A stretch of DNA of 64,000 nt from contig JBCAML010000001.1 in the NCBI GenBank assembly GCA_038503075.1, positions 3,844,001-3,908,000 of the forward strand. The letters run 5' to 3'. Below, one piece after another: positions 36,708 to 47,929 of the stretch (the stretch's first letter is position 1; each line of letters starts with the position of its first letter). The notes beneath the pieces were generated by a model. It worked only from the letters and a program-made list of their open reading frames with translations, had not been told where the DNA came from and searched no databases. The stretch comes from Gyromitra esculenta (Eukaryota; Ascomycota; Pezizomycetes; Pezizales; Discinaceae). A program made the translations under genes and the position numbers.

Positions 36708-37348
36708 ATGCTTATAAAACCCCTCCTCCTCCCCCGCCTTCCCCGCGTCCTCCCCCGCACCCTCACCACCCACCCATTCCTCGCCTCCGCAATGTCGACC
36801 TCCACCCCTCCTAAATACGACTGGCTCTGCATCATGCCCGACAAAGTTGATGCCTTGGAGCGAAGACTCAAAGTCCGCCCGTAACCCTCCCCACCCCCCT
36901 TTTAACACACCAATACCTAACACACACGCACAGCCTCCACTTTGAGAACCTCAAACCCCTCGTCGAATCCAAATTCATCAACTTCGGAGGTACAGCCCCC
37001 AACCCAACCTCACACACCTACTTACCTACCTAACACACCCTAGGCGCCTACCTCGATACTCCCCCCGAAGACGGAAAACCCCTGACGTTTCGAGGAAGCG
37101 TGTTGACGTGTGTGGCCGAGAGCAGAGAGGCCGTGATCGAGATACTGAAGCAGGACCCGTATACTATCGGTGACGTGTGGGATTGGGAGAAAGTATGCTC
37201 TACCATCCCCAATCAACATTAATTCACACAGGAGCTAACAGATAGCAGGTCCAGATCTTCCCGGTAAGCTCCGCGGTAGGGATGGTAGGGAGGAAGCTAA
37301 TAGGTGTCATAGATGAAAGTAGCGCTCAGAACTGCATTGGAGAATTAG
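36708..37348 (+). CDS. YCII-domain protein, probably mitochondrial
   Basis: YCII-related proteins are small dimeric ferredoxin-like folds with a conserved His-Asp pair; their biochemical role is mostly unknown. The model is exons 36708-36880, 36934-36989, 37044-37192, 37249-37263 and 37313-37348, giving 142 aa. The domain reads YDWLCIMPDK..ALERRLKVRP, HFENLKPLVESKFINFGGAYLD, GSVLTCVAESREAVIEILKQDPY and VWDWEKVQIFPMKVALR, matching fungal members. Exon 4 is only 15 nt (VQIFP) between introns of 56 and 49 nt. The first 28 residues have Arg, Leu, Pro and Thr but no acids, suggesting a mitochondrial presequence. An internal ATG (MSTSTPP) could start a cytosolic form, so dual localisation is possible. 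Confidence 0.9.
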
Positions 37349-39657
37349 GTGTGAGAGTTAGTGATGCATATGACAGAATCCAGAGGGTGCTTGCCGATTG
37401 CGAGAGACTTTCGTAGTATTCGGTAATACCCGCTTAACGACCGCGTGTGGAAGTATTCCCGGGTTATGTTTTTGCCAAGAGATTATTTGTATTTTATGTC
37501 TTCCGCGCTTCCGTTTCTCCGCGGCCAGAGCGTTGGCGAGTGATGGGTTGTGCTTGGGATTGTGGGGTTTGATGTGTGGGGTTGACTCTCGGTGGACGGA
37601 GTTACGCAGTGACTAAAGTGTGTTAGAAATGATGATAGCGTATTGGTTTATGAGTAATTAGAAATAGAAATGGATATCTTTGCTGTCAACACGAATATCG
37701 AAGTTATAGTGGTACTACATGTACGCACTGTAGATCAGCAACACAAACTATTGTTTCCAGCTTCTAATTTTTGCCTGTGTACATGTAATATTCGATCAAC
37801 GAGTCCTCATTACAAACCCGAATTTTATCTTATTATCGCTATATCGACCCAAATATAGTAGTTAATCAGCATTTCAACCTTTCCGTGCCCATAGGCGGGC
37901 AGACAAGATTTCGGTTCTAGTTATGTAATGAGCTCTCTCTCTCGTGTCTGCTGTTTAGCACAGTGGGATGCAGCTACAACCATCCAACGCAAGAAATATT
38001 CTCCAGAGCTCAGAATCTGTCTTAGGGCAGCGTAAGGGTCATGAGGGCCGTGCGTGTCGTCGAGTACGCATGCCACAGACATCTACATAGTACTTTATCA
38101 CCACGTCTGAAGTTGTGTTGATGGCAGTTATTTCCCTATTATAATACGCAAGGCACTGCTGCGTGTATCACGATTCTTAGCTCTGAGACGTGAGACGGAA
38201 TTTATCTGCAAAAACCATGACACTCTGAACTCACTCCAGACACTGTAATACGTGTAGTGCTCGGAGAGATACCCCCCATACCCCCCCATACCCACCCCAT
38301 ACCTCTATATAAGCAATCTCAATCCCACCAAGTCCACAGTATCAGCCAAGAAACAACCCCTATCCCGCCCCAGCCTCCGGCCGGCCACACGGTCCCACTT
38401 CACAGCCCGTCACTCGCGCAGCCACAGACACCCCCCGAAACCAACTACCGTCGTATTCGGCGAAATTCGCTCCGACGCTAGCAGGTAAGACATGCATAGA
38501 ACATGCTAACACCCTAGAGTACGTCTATGATGCTGCCGGGTGATTTTTTTGGGGGGGAACGTTTAGGATACCATGTTTCTAGTGAGTTTGTATGTCGGAT
38601 GCCACAATTACTTCGCTTTGACCGTGCCCGCCACGAACGACTAAACCTATACCGTCAGTTGCTTACAACCCCCCCTTTTAGCTCACCTAGTTAGGCAGAG
38701 AAGACTTCGGATTTGAAGTCGTAAAGTCACGGAAAATCGAGCACTGTTCTTTTCCCCTCTTGGTATTTTTAAAATAAAACAGTATCGATAAAGAGGGTTC
38801 CCAGGCATGAGTTCCACATATTAGTGTCGTGGTGGGTATGTGGGCACGGCCAGAGCAGGGTGCATGTAGCTGTGGTATCCGGCACACAAGCTCATCAGAA
38901 ACATGGTGTCCTGAATGTTTTCCCCGAATTTAATACACCCCCCCCAGCACAACGATACCCAGTTTTTTTTTCGAGTTTTCCTTTTTTTTCGTTAACGGTA
39001 CTGCGGTACCGTGGATCTGAGCCATCTCTCTGCAAGACATCAAATTTCCAAGGATATACATGCATGCATGTACGACGGAACAAGGAACTCCGTGATGCGT
39101 CGGAGTTCCGTAGATGCTTCTGCTCGGGACATGATGTACTCGATGCAGAAGCGGAATTCTGGGTGTTTGTGACGGAAGTCCGAAGTGATCTGCAATACGG
39201 TGGGAGAGGAGCGCGTGTATATGTATGCACTCTATGTTAGATGGGAGACATGGGTTCAGGTGATTTGTAGTTTCGGGGAATAGGGCACATGTACTAGTAG
39301 GCTAGGCTTGTTTGGTGGGGTTGTTTGGATGGTGCACGAGATATCACTCGCGCTCAAGAACCACTGCGATACGATACGGTGGCTGGGGCGCCCAGGGTTC
39401 ATGGAGAATCACTCGCTTTGCGCTGGCAACTTGCAGTTTATATTCCAGATAACTTTTTTTTTTGCAAAACGCTGACCCAACGAAAACATCCACCCTATTA
39501 AGAGAAAGCGTCATCATCATCATAAGAACACACAATATTACCACTTTTGACTTCTCAGAAGCGTCACGCATCACTAAACCAAAGAAAAAAAAAAAAAGAG
39601 TGAGCGTAAGAAAGTCAACACATCAAAGTACCTCCCCCCTCCCCCCAAAAAAATACA
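37349..39657. other. Intergenic between the YCII and annexin 3' ends
   Basis: TACATGTA sites lie at 37716 and 37780, about 0.4 kb past the YCII stop. A CCCCCCATA-type repeat is at about 38271-38302, followed by a TATA-like box and a donor-like site (see 38306). Poly-T and poly-A runs occur near 38966-38990 and 39583-39597. No gene could be assembled. Confidence 0.5.
38306..38313 (+). promoter_or_regulatory. Possible TATA box of an unassigned transcript
   Basis: TATATAAG follows a C-rich repeat and precedes about 170 nt of GC-richer sequence that ends at a consensus-type donor, GCAG followed by GTAAGA (38481-38490). This would suit the first exon of a transcript, but no downstream exon was found. 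Confidence 0.2.
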
Positions 39658-41046
39658 CTAAACACACAACGCAACCATCATCCTCCCATAATCGCCACTC
39701 GTCTCGCCCTTAACACGCTGCTGCAGTTCCTTCCCATACGTCTTCCGATACTCCGCCTTGACCTGATCAAAGTGCGCCCGATTCCACCGCATCCTAACCA
39801 GTCTCGTAATCAGCAAATCATCCCGCGTCCCCAGACCCTTCATGCTGTCTTCCAGCAACTTCGCATCGCGCAACGGCTTATTCAGCGCACCCTCGATGAT
39901 GTACAGCAGCGCGTCGTGCATATGGCCCGAAAACTCCCGCCGGATCATCTTCTTGATGTCGCCGTGCTGGCGCTGGTAGTCCGCCGCAATGGCACGCAGA
40001 TACGCGTCGCTGGACCTGGTAAACAGCGAGCACACCGCGAGCTCGTCCGTCCCGATGCGGCCGATCGTGGATTTATACAGATCGGCCACGTCCTTGGTGA
40101 CGGACTGCGGGTTCACCGGGACCCAGTCGTCCATCTTGTTCGCCGCGAGCGCCATCATGAAGAGCTTCTCCGTCTTGAGGCTGAGGTCGCCGCGGACGGC
40201 CTTCTCGAGCGTTTCGCGGTAGTGCGTCGGGTAGATGGTCTTCATGATGTTTATCTCGGCGTTGGACTTGCCCATGATGCATTCGGTGAGCATGGCCTCG
40301 TTGGTGCCGAAGCCCTCGATGGACATGTTGGCGAAGAACACCTCGGACTCGACGGGGCCGTAGGCGACCGCTTTGAGCACGGTGCGGAAGTTGCCGGACG
40401 TGTCTTTGTCGAGGGTGGTGATCAGGTCGCGCTGGGTGCGGGCGGGGTACTGCTGGCGGATGGCGTCGATGTGGGCGCCGTCGCGGTTGGCGAGGACCGA
40501 GATTAGGGCGCGCTCATCGGTGCCGAAGCCCTTGCAGGCCTTGTGGATTATGTCGATATCAGCGGTGGCAATGATCGGCGGGGCGATTGGCGGGGAGGTG
40601 TGGTAGATTGGTGGCGGGGGCTGGTGCTGCGGCTGGGGCGGGCCAGGGTGGAGGTAGGAGGGCTGTTGGCCGAAGGGCTGCGGGGGCGGGTGGTAGGGGA
40701 TGTTGTGGTCGCGGGCTTGCTGTGGCGGATAGCCTGGCGGCGGGTAGGGCTGTGGCGGCGGGTATCCTTGTGGCGGGTATCCTTGCGGGGGATAGCCTTG
40801 CGGTGGGTACTGTTGCTGCGGAGGCGGGTAACCCTGCTGTGGCGGGTAGCCCTGGTGTGGCGGGTAGCCCTGGTGTGGAGGCGGGTAACCTCCCTGCGGT
40901 GGCGGTGGGTAGCCCTGCTGCGGAGGATAGCCTGCGGGGTAGCCTGCGGCGGGAGCACCGTAGGGGGCGGGGTAGCCTTGCTGCGGAGGATAGCCTGCGG
41001 GGGGTGGTGGCTGGTACGCGAAGTTGCGGTCTTGCTGGTACGCCAT
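39658..41046 (-). CDS. Annexin with long Pro/Gln/Tyr-rich N-terminal tail
   Basis: Annexins bind acidic phospholipids in a calcium-dependent way and act at membranes and in secretion. The gene is a single exon of 462 aa from ATG at 41046 ([12 protein letters not shown]). The frame stays open upstream, but those residues do not resemble the family. Residues about 10-155 are a low-complexity tail made of GYPPQ-type repeats. The core (about 161-462) has four annexin repeats marked [31 protein letters not shown] and [10 protein letters not shown]. The GxGTD-type calcium loop is best kept in repeat 1. The tail is as in fungal annexins (annexin C group) and would allow self-association or condensate-like behaviour, which is inference. 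The gene is strikingly GC-rich in third codon positions compared with the NLR. Confidence 0.95.
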   Translation of the reverse strand: MAYQQDRNFAYQPPPPAGYPPQQGYPAPYGAPAAGYPAGYPPQQGYPPPPQGGYPPPHQGYPPHQGYPPQQGYPPPQQQYPPQGYPPQGYPPQGYPPPQPYPPPGYPPQQARDHNIPYHPPPQPFGQQPSYLHPGPPQPQHQPPPPIYHTSPPIAPPIIATADIDIIHKACKGFGTDERALISVLANRDGAHIDAIRQQYPARTQRDLITTLDKDTSGNFRTVLKAVAYGPVESEVFFANMSIEGFGTNEAMLTECIMGKSNAEINIMKTIYPTHYRETLEKAVRGDLSLKTEKLFMMALAANKMDDWVPVNPQSVTKDVADLYKSTIGRIGTDELAVCSLFTRSSDAYLRAIAADYQRQHGDIKKMIRREFSGHMHDALLYIIEGALNKPLRDAKLLEDSMKGLGTRDDLLITRLVRMRWNRAHFDQVKAEYRKTYGKELQQRVKGETSGDYGRMMVALCV

Positions 41047-43297
41047 GTCGGTTACTGTGAGTATATGTGGTACTTGCTGCCTAGCTGCAGCGGACTTCGT
41101 CTGTTCCGGGAAACGTTTTAATTGATGTTTGGAAGCGAGGGACGGATGCGATGGATGGAGATGGGCGATGGAGATTCTCGCGGCAGATAAGATCTTTAAG
41201 ATAAGCAGGCTGGGATGCCTGTTTTGTGACGACAATATTTCAGTGAAAAGTGACGATCCGGTGTCCTGGTCTGTGGGATTTCCAAGAGATTTGTCTGTCT
41301 GTGGGGGAGACTTGGAGGACCATTGACTTTACAGCGAGGCCCTCTGTTATAACTTATCTCTCTCCTCCTACTGCGCACACAGTAAGAAGCCAGAGGGACA
41401 ACATTGCTAATGGCACTGGACTTCTTATCGTGTCCTATGGACGGGCATATGTAAGTACGCTTCAATCAAGCACCCCTGAAAATGAGGCTGTGCAGGCAGG
41501 GGAATTGGCTCAGCCTCTTTGCAACCCCGTCTTCCTGTGATCTGTCAGTTGTGCGTCTGTCTGCCTGCCAAGAACATCCAGTGCATCCGTTCCTGTGGCC
41601 ACCGTGGAGCTAAGTACGCCGTCTCCCGCACCCGTCTACTCTGTTCCCCGCTGCGTTGCACGAGGATCGGCCTGGGATCTCTGAAGTAGGCGCTGGCGCT
41701 AAGCTGCTTTCGTGCCAGGTGATTGATCATCATCAATCATCCACCGCCGCCCTCCCCATCATCGCCATCGTTGACTGTGCTCGGCTCCAAGACATTGGGA
41801 TCTCCGGTAGCCTTCTGCCTGTGGCCGAGCAAGGCTAGCCTGCCAGGCGTATCGGAAGAAGGTGTGCTCGTTCGGGGATAGCTCGCTTGGCTCTGTGCTC
41901 TCTCGGGAGTCTTGTTCTCGTCCTCGTTCTCGTTCTCGCCCTCTCCAGGCAGAGTGCACTGGGATGGCCTGGAATAGCGTGCCCAGGAACACACACGTAC
42001 TGCTCGGCTGAAACTGGTGTCTCTGCAGAGGAACAGATGGGAGTGTGCACTCGTCTGCGGGAGATGGGGCTCTCTCCTCAATTTGGGTTGGAAACGTTTC
42101 TCTAACCACCAACTGCTATCACATCACCCATCCGCCCACCCCCTCCGCTGCCAAGGCCCGCAATCCGTGCAACAGAACGCCTCACCACCCCCAGATTTTA
42201 AATGGGGACAATACATGTAATATATGCATCTCCGATCTCGAGCAACTGGTCGCTTGACCCTTCCCTCTCCAGCGAAACCGCCCAAAGCTTCAACTCGCAT
42301 CGCTGGAGGAAAGCAGAGAGATGGAGAGGGGATCATATGCATGAGCAGGGAAACCTTCTTTTCCACCTCCCCAACCAGACAGCAGAAAAGCATAAAAGTC
42401 CTTGATGTGCGACGACGCAGGTCTCAAGCCTGCCTTCCTGTTCCCCCGCTTGCTTTTTTCTCTGTTTTTTTATTTTTTTGGTGGTCTCGCTAACTCCTGT
42501 GGGGGTGGAGACAAGTGCACGACATCTCTCTCTCTCTGTGTTCTTCTCTGCCATTGCTTGTTTGCTCTCAAACAAAACTAACTTGACTTGCACATCGAAA
42601 AATTAATCAATTCTGCAATTCTGCAATTCTGCAATTCTGCTTCTCGTTCCGTGTTGCTGTCCATCTGCTTGTTCAGCAAAACTGAGCCATCCTGATCCCA
42701 GCAATGCTGCAACGCTGGGCGAATCCTTGGACGCGTTTTAACGCAAGCATCCCTGGTGGGCTCCCTCCGGGAACTGTCGCCTCGATGAAATCAATCCATA
42801 CATCTCATCCCATCCCTAACCACACACCCCCAAATCCTTTTTCAACGGTGAGACCTGCTCTTGGGCTTTCTTGAGGTATCACCATTATCCCTTCAGGAAA
42901 GGTCCGCGGCCCTGTCATCTTCCCTCATCACAAAAGGAAATAAAAGATAGGAAAAGTAAAAGAAAAATAGACACAGAAAAAGGAATTCCGCTTCTCCCTC
43001 TCTCTGGAAGGGGAAGGGAAGGAACATCTTGGGGGGGAATGCGGTCTAGACTACGTGATTTTTATTTACCTTTCTAGTCCTTCTCTGTTAACCCCATCGT
43101 GAACGAGTGGTTCGCTTTCTCTTCTGCGGTGGTTCCCTTTGTACTTTACCTCTCCTGCTCCCGCTCTCAACCCCCCCCTCGACCTTTTATTCACAATCCC
43201 CCCTCCTCACCTCGAGAACTCTTTCCCCCACAAGCTACCATTCGCCTATACATTACACGCACATAGCACACCCTTTCTCCGATAAATAGACTACAAA
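41047..43297. promoter_or_regulatory. Divergent region between annexin and F-box genes
   Basis: This 2.2-kb region separates two start codons facing apart and is rich in CT tracts, especially at 42420-42600 and 43080-43230. It holds TACATGTA at 42212 and four exact tandem copies of AATTCTGC at 42609-42640. No conserved coding stretch was seen, so it probably contains long 5' leaders and promoter elements. Confidence 0.4.
42609..42640. repeat. Tandem repeat of AATTCTGC (four copies)
   Basis: Four exact, contiguous 8-bp copies lie in the annexin/F-box intergenic region. Confidence 0.95.
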
Positions 43298-44928
43298 ATG
43301 TCCGATCTGTATCCCACAAATCCTGATATCCTCTCCACCTTCTCGAGCAGTACTCCCGCTATACCCGTTCAAACGATCACAGCATCATCTCGTCAACGCC
43401 AGGACAATTCGAAAAAGATCAGCAAGGACGCAGTGACAATGCTGAACAGACTATCGCTAGAGAGTCTGCCACTTGAAGGTAAGGAAGGACGAAAGAAGAA
43501 GAGAGAAAGAGAATTTCACGTTTTCCCTTTTCATTGCCGCCCATTCGTCAATTACTGTGCTTGTCGTCCCTATTCAGCCTCAACAGGAGGAAGGATGAGC
43601 GGAATTGCATGCCCAGCTATCCCCCAAGCCTCGGAGTTGGAAGATGGGGGATCCACCTCACCAAAGCGAACACTCACTCACCCACCACCGGGAAAAGAAA
43701 CATCCCCTCCAAATCTCTTATAACCCAACCACTGACATAATCCTCCCCCTTCCTCACAGTTATCCATCAAATCTTCGCCTTCCTCCCACTAACCGCACTC
43801 ACCTCACTCCGCCTTACATCTCGCTCTCTCCTCTCCTCTGCTACCTCAAACTCCCACTGGCGCTCCCACTTTTACAATTTACTCCCCCAACACATAGCGC
43901 TTATCGACGTAGCCGCAATCCCGGCATCCGCATGGTCATTCTCGCTCGTTCCCGATGGCTGGTTCCGCGCCTACACGAAGCTACTACAGGTTGCGCGGAG
44001 CAACTGGTTAATGTCGGAAGAGCAGCTCAAGGAGAGCAAGTGGACGGTGTCGTTTAAGGCGTTTCTGAGGGAAGGTGGTGCTCGCGGTAGTAGTGAGGGG
44101 AGCACTGGATATCATGCGCTGGTGGAGATGAGGTCCGATCTTACTTGTCATCCTGTACAGGGATTGCCGTTGAATAGTAGTAGTTGGTATGTGGATGCCA
44201 GGCCAAGTTTGAGATGTGGGTTTTTTTTCTTTTAGCCTTTTCTTCCCTCCCTCATTCTTCTCCTCCGCCAAACCCCCCTAGCCGTGACTGACTTTGTTAT
44301 AGTCTCCGGATATCCTCCGAATGTGCCTTCGCGCGACCCCTACACGTGGTGCCGTATAATGCAGCATGTATCAGTGTTGATGGTGACGGACGCGCCCGAG
44401 TTCCTGGATGCGCTGGTGGCGCTGAACAAAGTAATGCTGGAAGAAGCAACGGTGGGACGGGAGAGTGTACGGGAGAAGCGGAAACGGGAGTTTGAAGTGG
44501 AGGTCAAAGAGGTGTTGGAGCGCCGGAAAAGCGAGTTCGATGAGCGGCTGAAGCAGCTGCATGTTAAACGGAGCGGCGGCATGGAGATGGGAGAATATGG
44601 CGTAAGCGGAGTCGGAAGTGGGGGTGGGGTGGTTAACGAGGTAGGTGGGTTGGCCTACTTTTTATTTCTTTTTTTATTTCGCTTCTCTTTTAGGGTATTG
44701 TTCTGACAGATGGTGTAGGAAAACGATTGGAGTGTTGAGGACGATGAGAGTGAGGGTGGGGAGTGGAGCGATGATGGCGGATATGATAATAGCTTGGATA
44801 GGTGTCTATTGTATCGACAGATTAGGGAGCAACATCAGTTACAGAATTCACCTCCGAGCCCTGAGGCATCGGAGCAGTCGAAGTCGTCAGAGGAAGCGAT
44901 GGAGGATGTGGATTCGGAGGAACCGTGA
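43298..44928 (+). CDS. F-box protein with acidic C-terminus
   Basis: F-box proteins link substrates to SCF ubiquitin ligases through Skp1. The model is exons 43298-43478, 43760-44215, 44282-44640 and 44719-44928, giving 401 aa with all phases matching. The F-box lies at about residues 55-98: LESLPLEVIHQIFAFLPL, then LTSLRLTSRSLL and SHWRSHFYNLLP, with intron 1 falling after LPLE. No WD40 or leucine-rich repeats follow. Instead there is an unnamed region (WSFSLVPDGWFRAYTKLL, VTDFVIVSGYPPNVPSRDPYTW), a charged helix with many Arg/Glu pairs (about residues 255-305), and a very acidic tail (DWSVEDDESEGGEWSDD to the end). The substrate is unknown. Intron 1 is long for this window (281 nt). Confidence 0.75.
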
Positions 44929-45080
44929 TTTTTATTTTTAGGAAGATTTGTTTATATTATCTTCTCTTTTATTTTATAAAAGTATATACATCCACGTCAT
45001 TTACTTGGCGTTCCCACCTCTTTTATCTATTCCCTTCTTCTAGCTTATTTTATTTTATTTTATTTGTATTTTTTTAACCA

Positions 45081-45109
45081 CCCCCCCCCCCAAAAAAAAA
45101 AAAAAAAAA
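45081..45109. repeat. Homopolymer junction C11-A18
   Basis: Eleven C are followed directly by eighteen A. Such junctions are error-prone in sequencing and unstable in the genome. Confidence 0.9.
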
Positions 45110-45598
45110 GCAAACTACCCATTTCCGGCGGAGTAGCGTGGGACGGAGGGAAGGGAAGGGAAGAGGCTGTAGAGTTCTCGATATGATTATTACGATAAGA
45201 CGGAAAAAGGAGGGGACCGGGGGGGGGACTAGTTTATTGAGGGAGTTCTTATTATTTATTTTTTTCGGTGTTAAAGGTACCGGTTTATCTTTTTTTCATC
45301 TTTTTTTTTCAATTGTAACTTATATTTTGAATCATCACAAACCTTTTTTTTTTCCTTCCCCCGTTGGAAATTGGTAAAGAGCCAGGGAGGGGAGGGGGGG
45401 GAAAGGTGTTCTGGAAATTCTGGGGAACATATGCATATGGGGAAATGATCATTTAGAGACTGAGAAAATACGGGTATCCAGTATAATCTTTTTCCCCCCA
45501 ACATAACTCAGATATGCAGCTCACGCGGAAAAATTACCACCTAAGGGATGCCTCGAGGGGGGAGGGGGGCGTGGGAAAGAAGGGAGCACAAGCTTAAG

Positions 45599-45626
45599 TA
45601 CATTTATGTACATTTATGTACATGTA
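45599..45626. repeat. Tandem TACATTTATG units ending in TACATGTA
   Basis: Two TACATTTATG units are followed by a TACATGTA palindrome, hinting that some TACATGTA sites arise inside small tandem arrays. Confidence 0.8.
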
Positions 45627-47761
45627 TCTTGGAGCTGTGGTTATAACAACTTTATTGAGCTTGTTGACAAATTGATTTTCTAGTCTTAGCTTTAGCTTTA
45701 GTTTTAGTTTTTCGCTTTTTTTTCTTTTTTCTACATATTATTTCTCCCCCCCACCCCCACCTCCCTTCGGCGTCTATATATATATGCAGGGCACCCTACG
45801 TAAGTTACCAAAAGCTTGATAAAAATTTAAAATAAAAATTTAAAACATCGAAAGGTCTCAGGAGAAACATGAACCCATTTTGTCTTTCGATCAGGGCGGG
45901 AGTGAGACAAACGGTTGAATCGATCGAGGATTGAGTCAGGGGGGGGTTTTTTTTTTTGTTGGTCTGAGTCGGAATTGTAACTTTTGGGGGAGGTTTTCTT
46001 GATCTTGTTCAGTGTTCAGTGTTCAGTGTGCCTTATGCTTGTTAGTTGGCGCGCGGAGCATTCGCGGGTTGTTTGTGGGGTCCGTAGTCCGTGGTCCCTT
46101 CGTCGGCGGTTGCGGGCTCGGGATTTTAAGGAGGGTCCGGGGAGGGAGCCTTCAAGGGCGTGCAGCTCGCGTGCTGCGCGAATCGCTTCGGTTGCGTTGC
46201 GTGAAACTTTAAGCTTAGGGTTGGGGTTGGAGTTGGGTTCTAAGGGTTTGTGTGCAGGGTTGTGGGAAGGGCTTGGCGGGCAACCGTCCACTACCACCGC
46301 CACCACCACCGCCGCTGCAGTGGATATTATTTTATTGCACCGAATGTTTGATTGCTACCTAACAAGCTTTATAGTCGTCTATACTGAACACGAACAAGAT
46401 AGCGCTTTCAGACCCTATTGCTGCAATTCAAGGCCTGTTTAGAATTCAAGGTCACAAACTAACGTTTGAAGAGTAAAAACGCTGCAGCCTTTCGCTCTGT
46501 AGGACCCTCTTAGAGCCTCACTTAACACCTTGAATATAGATCTCAGATGCGCGCTTGTAGCATTACAAACCAGGTTCTGGCACTAAAACAGCAGACTCAT
46601 GTTTGCAGAAGCACCTTGTCCAGCCCCCAACGACAACGCTTAGATTGATACTCGGCTGCTATTATAGAGGAAGATAGCTAATAGATTCTTTGCGCACTAG
46701 GAGCTGGAACCGTTTAAGCTGTCTTGGCGTTTCCGCTGAGGAGAGTCACCCTAAATTCGATTATCGCCTCCTTAGATATATCAAGGCATCGGCATTATAG
46801 CTCAGAGACGTCGCCATCTTGGCGCCAGCGGTAGCTGTTGAGTGCGAGATCCTACATCTTAGAGCTGAAGCTCCCTTGGCGTAGTGGTTTATCTTGCTGT
46901 AGTGGGCGAAGTAACCCTAGAAGCACTAATTAGCCCCACGTCATGGCTTGGTTGCTCCAGTCAACCGCTTTAGCACGATAAGGGTATCGATATCTATTAG
47001 ATATATTTCAGCCCTATGGACTCAGGCGGGCGTCTTGCCAGCAAGTATAGAGGACAGAAGACTGCGAGGGTGCGAAGCATCTCTCAGCTAGCTATTCATA
47101 AAGCCAGGGCGAGAACAAACACTAATGGCACAGTCTATAAACCTCTACTCGTGGGCTGGGCAATCGACGTACCTGAGGATTTCGCAATTATCGGGAGAGG
47201 TAGAAGAGTTTTGGCGGCTCAGGCTCATTACCTGATGGCCGCTAGAGGAGATACTGGTTTTTTCTTTTTGCTGTAGGATTGTTGATTAGAATGAAGGAAC
47301 TGAGAACATTATGGCATTCGCGACACCAAGAGGCAAAAAGGGCGCTTGTTCCTTACCAAAGTTTGAACTCGGATCACCCACGAACATGATCAGTCACTCG
47401 GTTCTGCTATAAGAATATCTAATTTATCCACTTTTCACAGAAGCAATGCAGGGCGCGGCTTACGCTAGGGATCTCTCTATTGCTGCTAGAGTACTACCCA
47501 TTCGGTTAGTTTTACAGCCCAAGTAGGCGGATTTTTACTAATACATGTATAGATAGAGGAAAATAGCAACCCCCCTAAAAGTATTCTTACAAGGCGATTT
47601 AGCTATACAGGCAAATCGGAGTTTTGTTCGGGGATAGCGCTGAACCCATTTGCCGTGTGTTACTCGAGGCTTAACTCCGGTTTTAGGGAAATATCCCGCC
47701 TCGTACAAATTTTTTTTTATAGCTTCTACTCTGAGATACGGCTTTTGAGTCATATTGAGTA

Positions 47762-47929
47762 CCGTCTATTTCCACCAGAAAAGACCAGTCTTTTCTGATG
47801 GTTACAGAGACAACTTACAGCATAAGCCACCTACACTTACGCTAACTTGGTATAGTATGGGTGGCTCACGCCGTGAACCATGTCTGCACCCGTTAGAAAG
47901 AACTGGTCTCTTCTGGTGGAACTCTACGG
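47762..47929. mobile_element. Second MITE-like element with about 28-bp inverted ends and TA flanks
   Basis: The 168-bp block has inverted ends that share TTCCACCAGAA and AGACCAGT and differ at about four of 28 positions. Both ends are followed by TA (47760-47761 and 47930-47931), extending the inverted repeat. The ends start CCGT, not CAGT, so this is a different family from the element at 30582. No coding capacity is present. Confidence 0.75.

Noticed and set aside
40587..41121. Plus-strand frames opposite the annexin tail
   Set aside because: They are products of the GC-rich repeat DNA of the annexin tail read on the wrong strand.
41047..41235. Extension of the annexin frame upstream of 41046
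   Set aside because: Open frame only; residues do not resemble annexin tails, while MAYQQ at 41046 starts the Tyr/Pro-rich repeat tail.
47360..47410. Possible minus-strand tRNA around a GTTTGAACTC stretch
   Set aside because: The arms do not pair into a cloverleaf.
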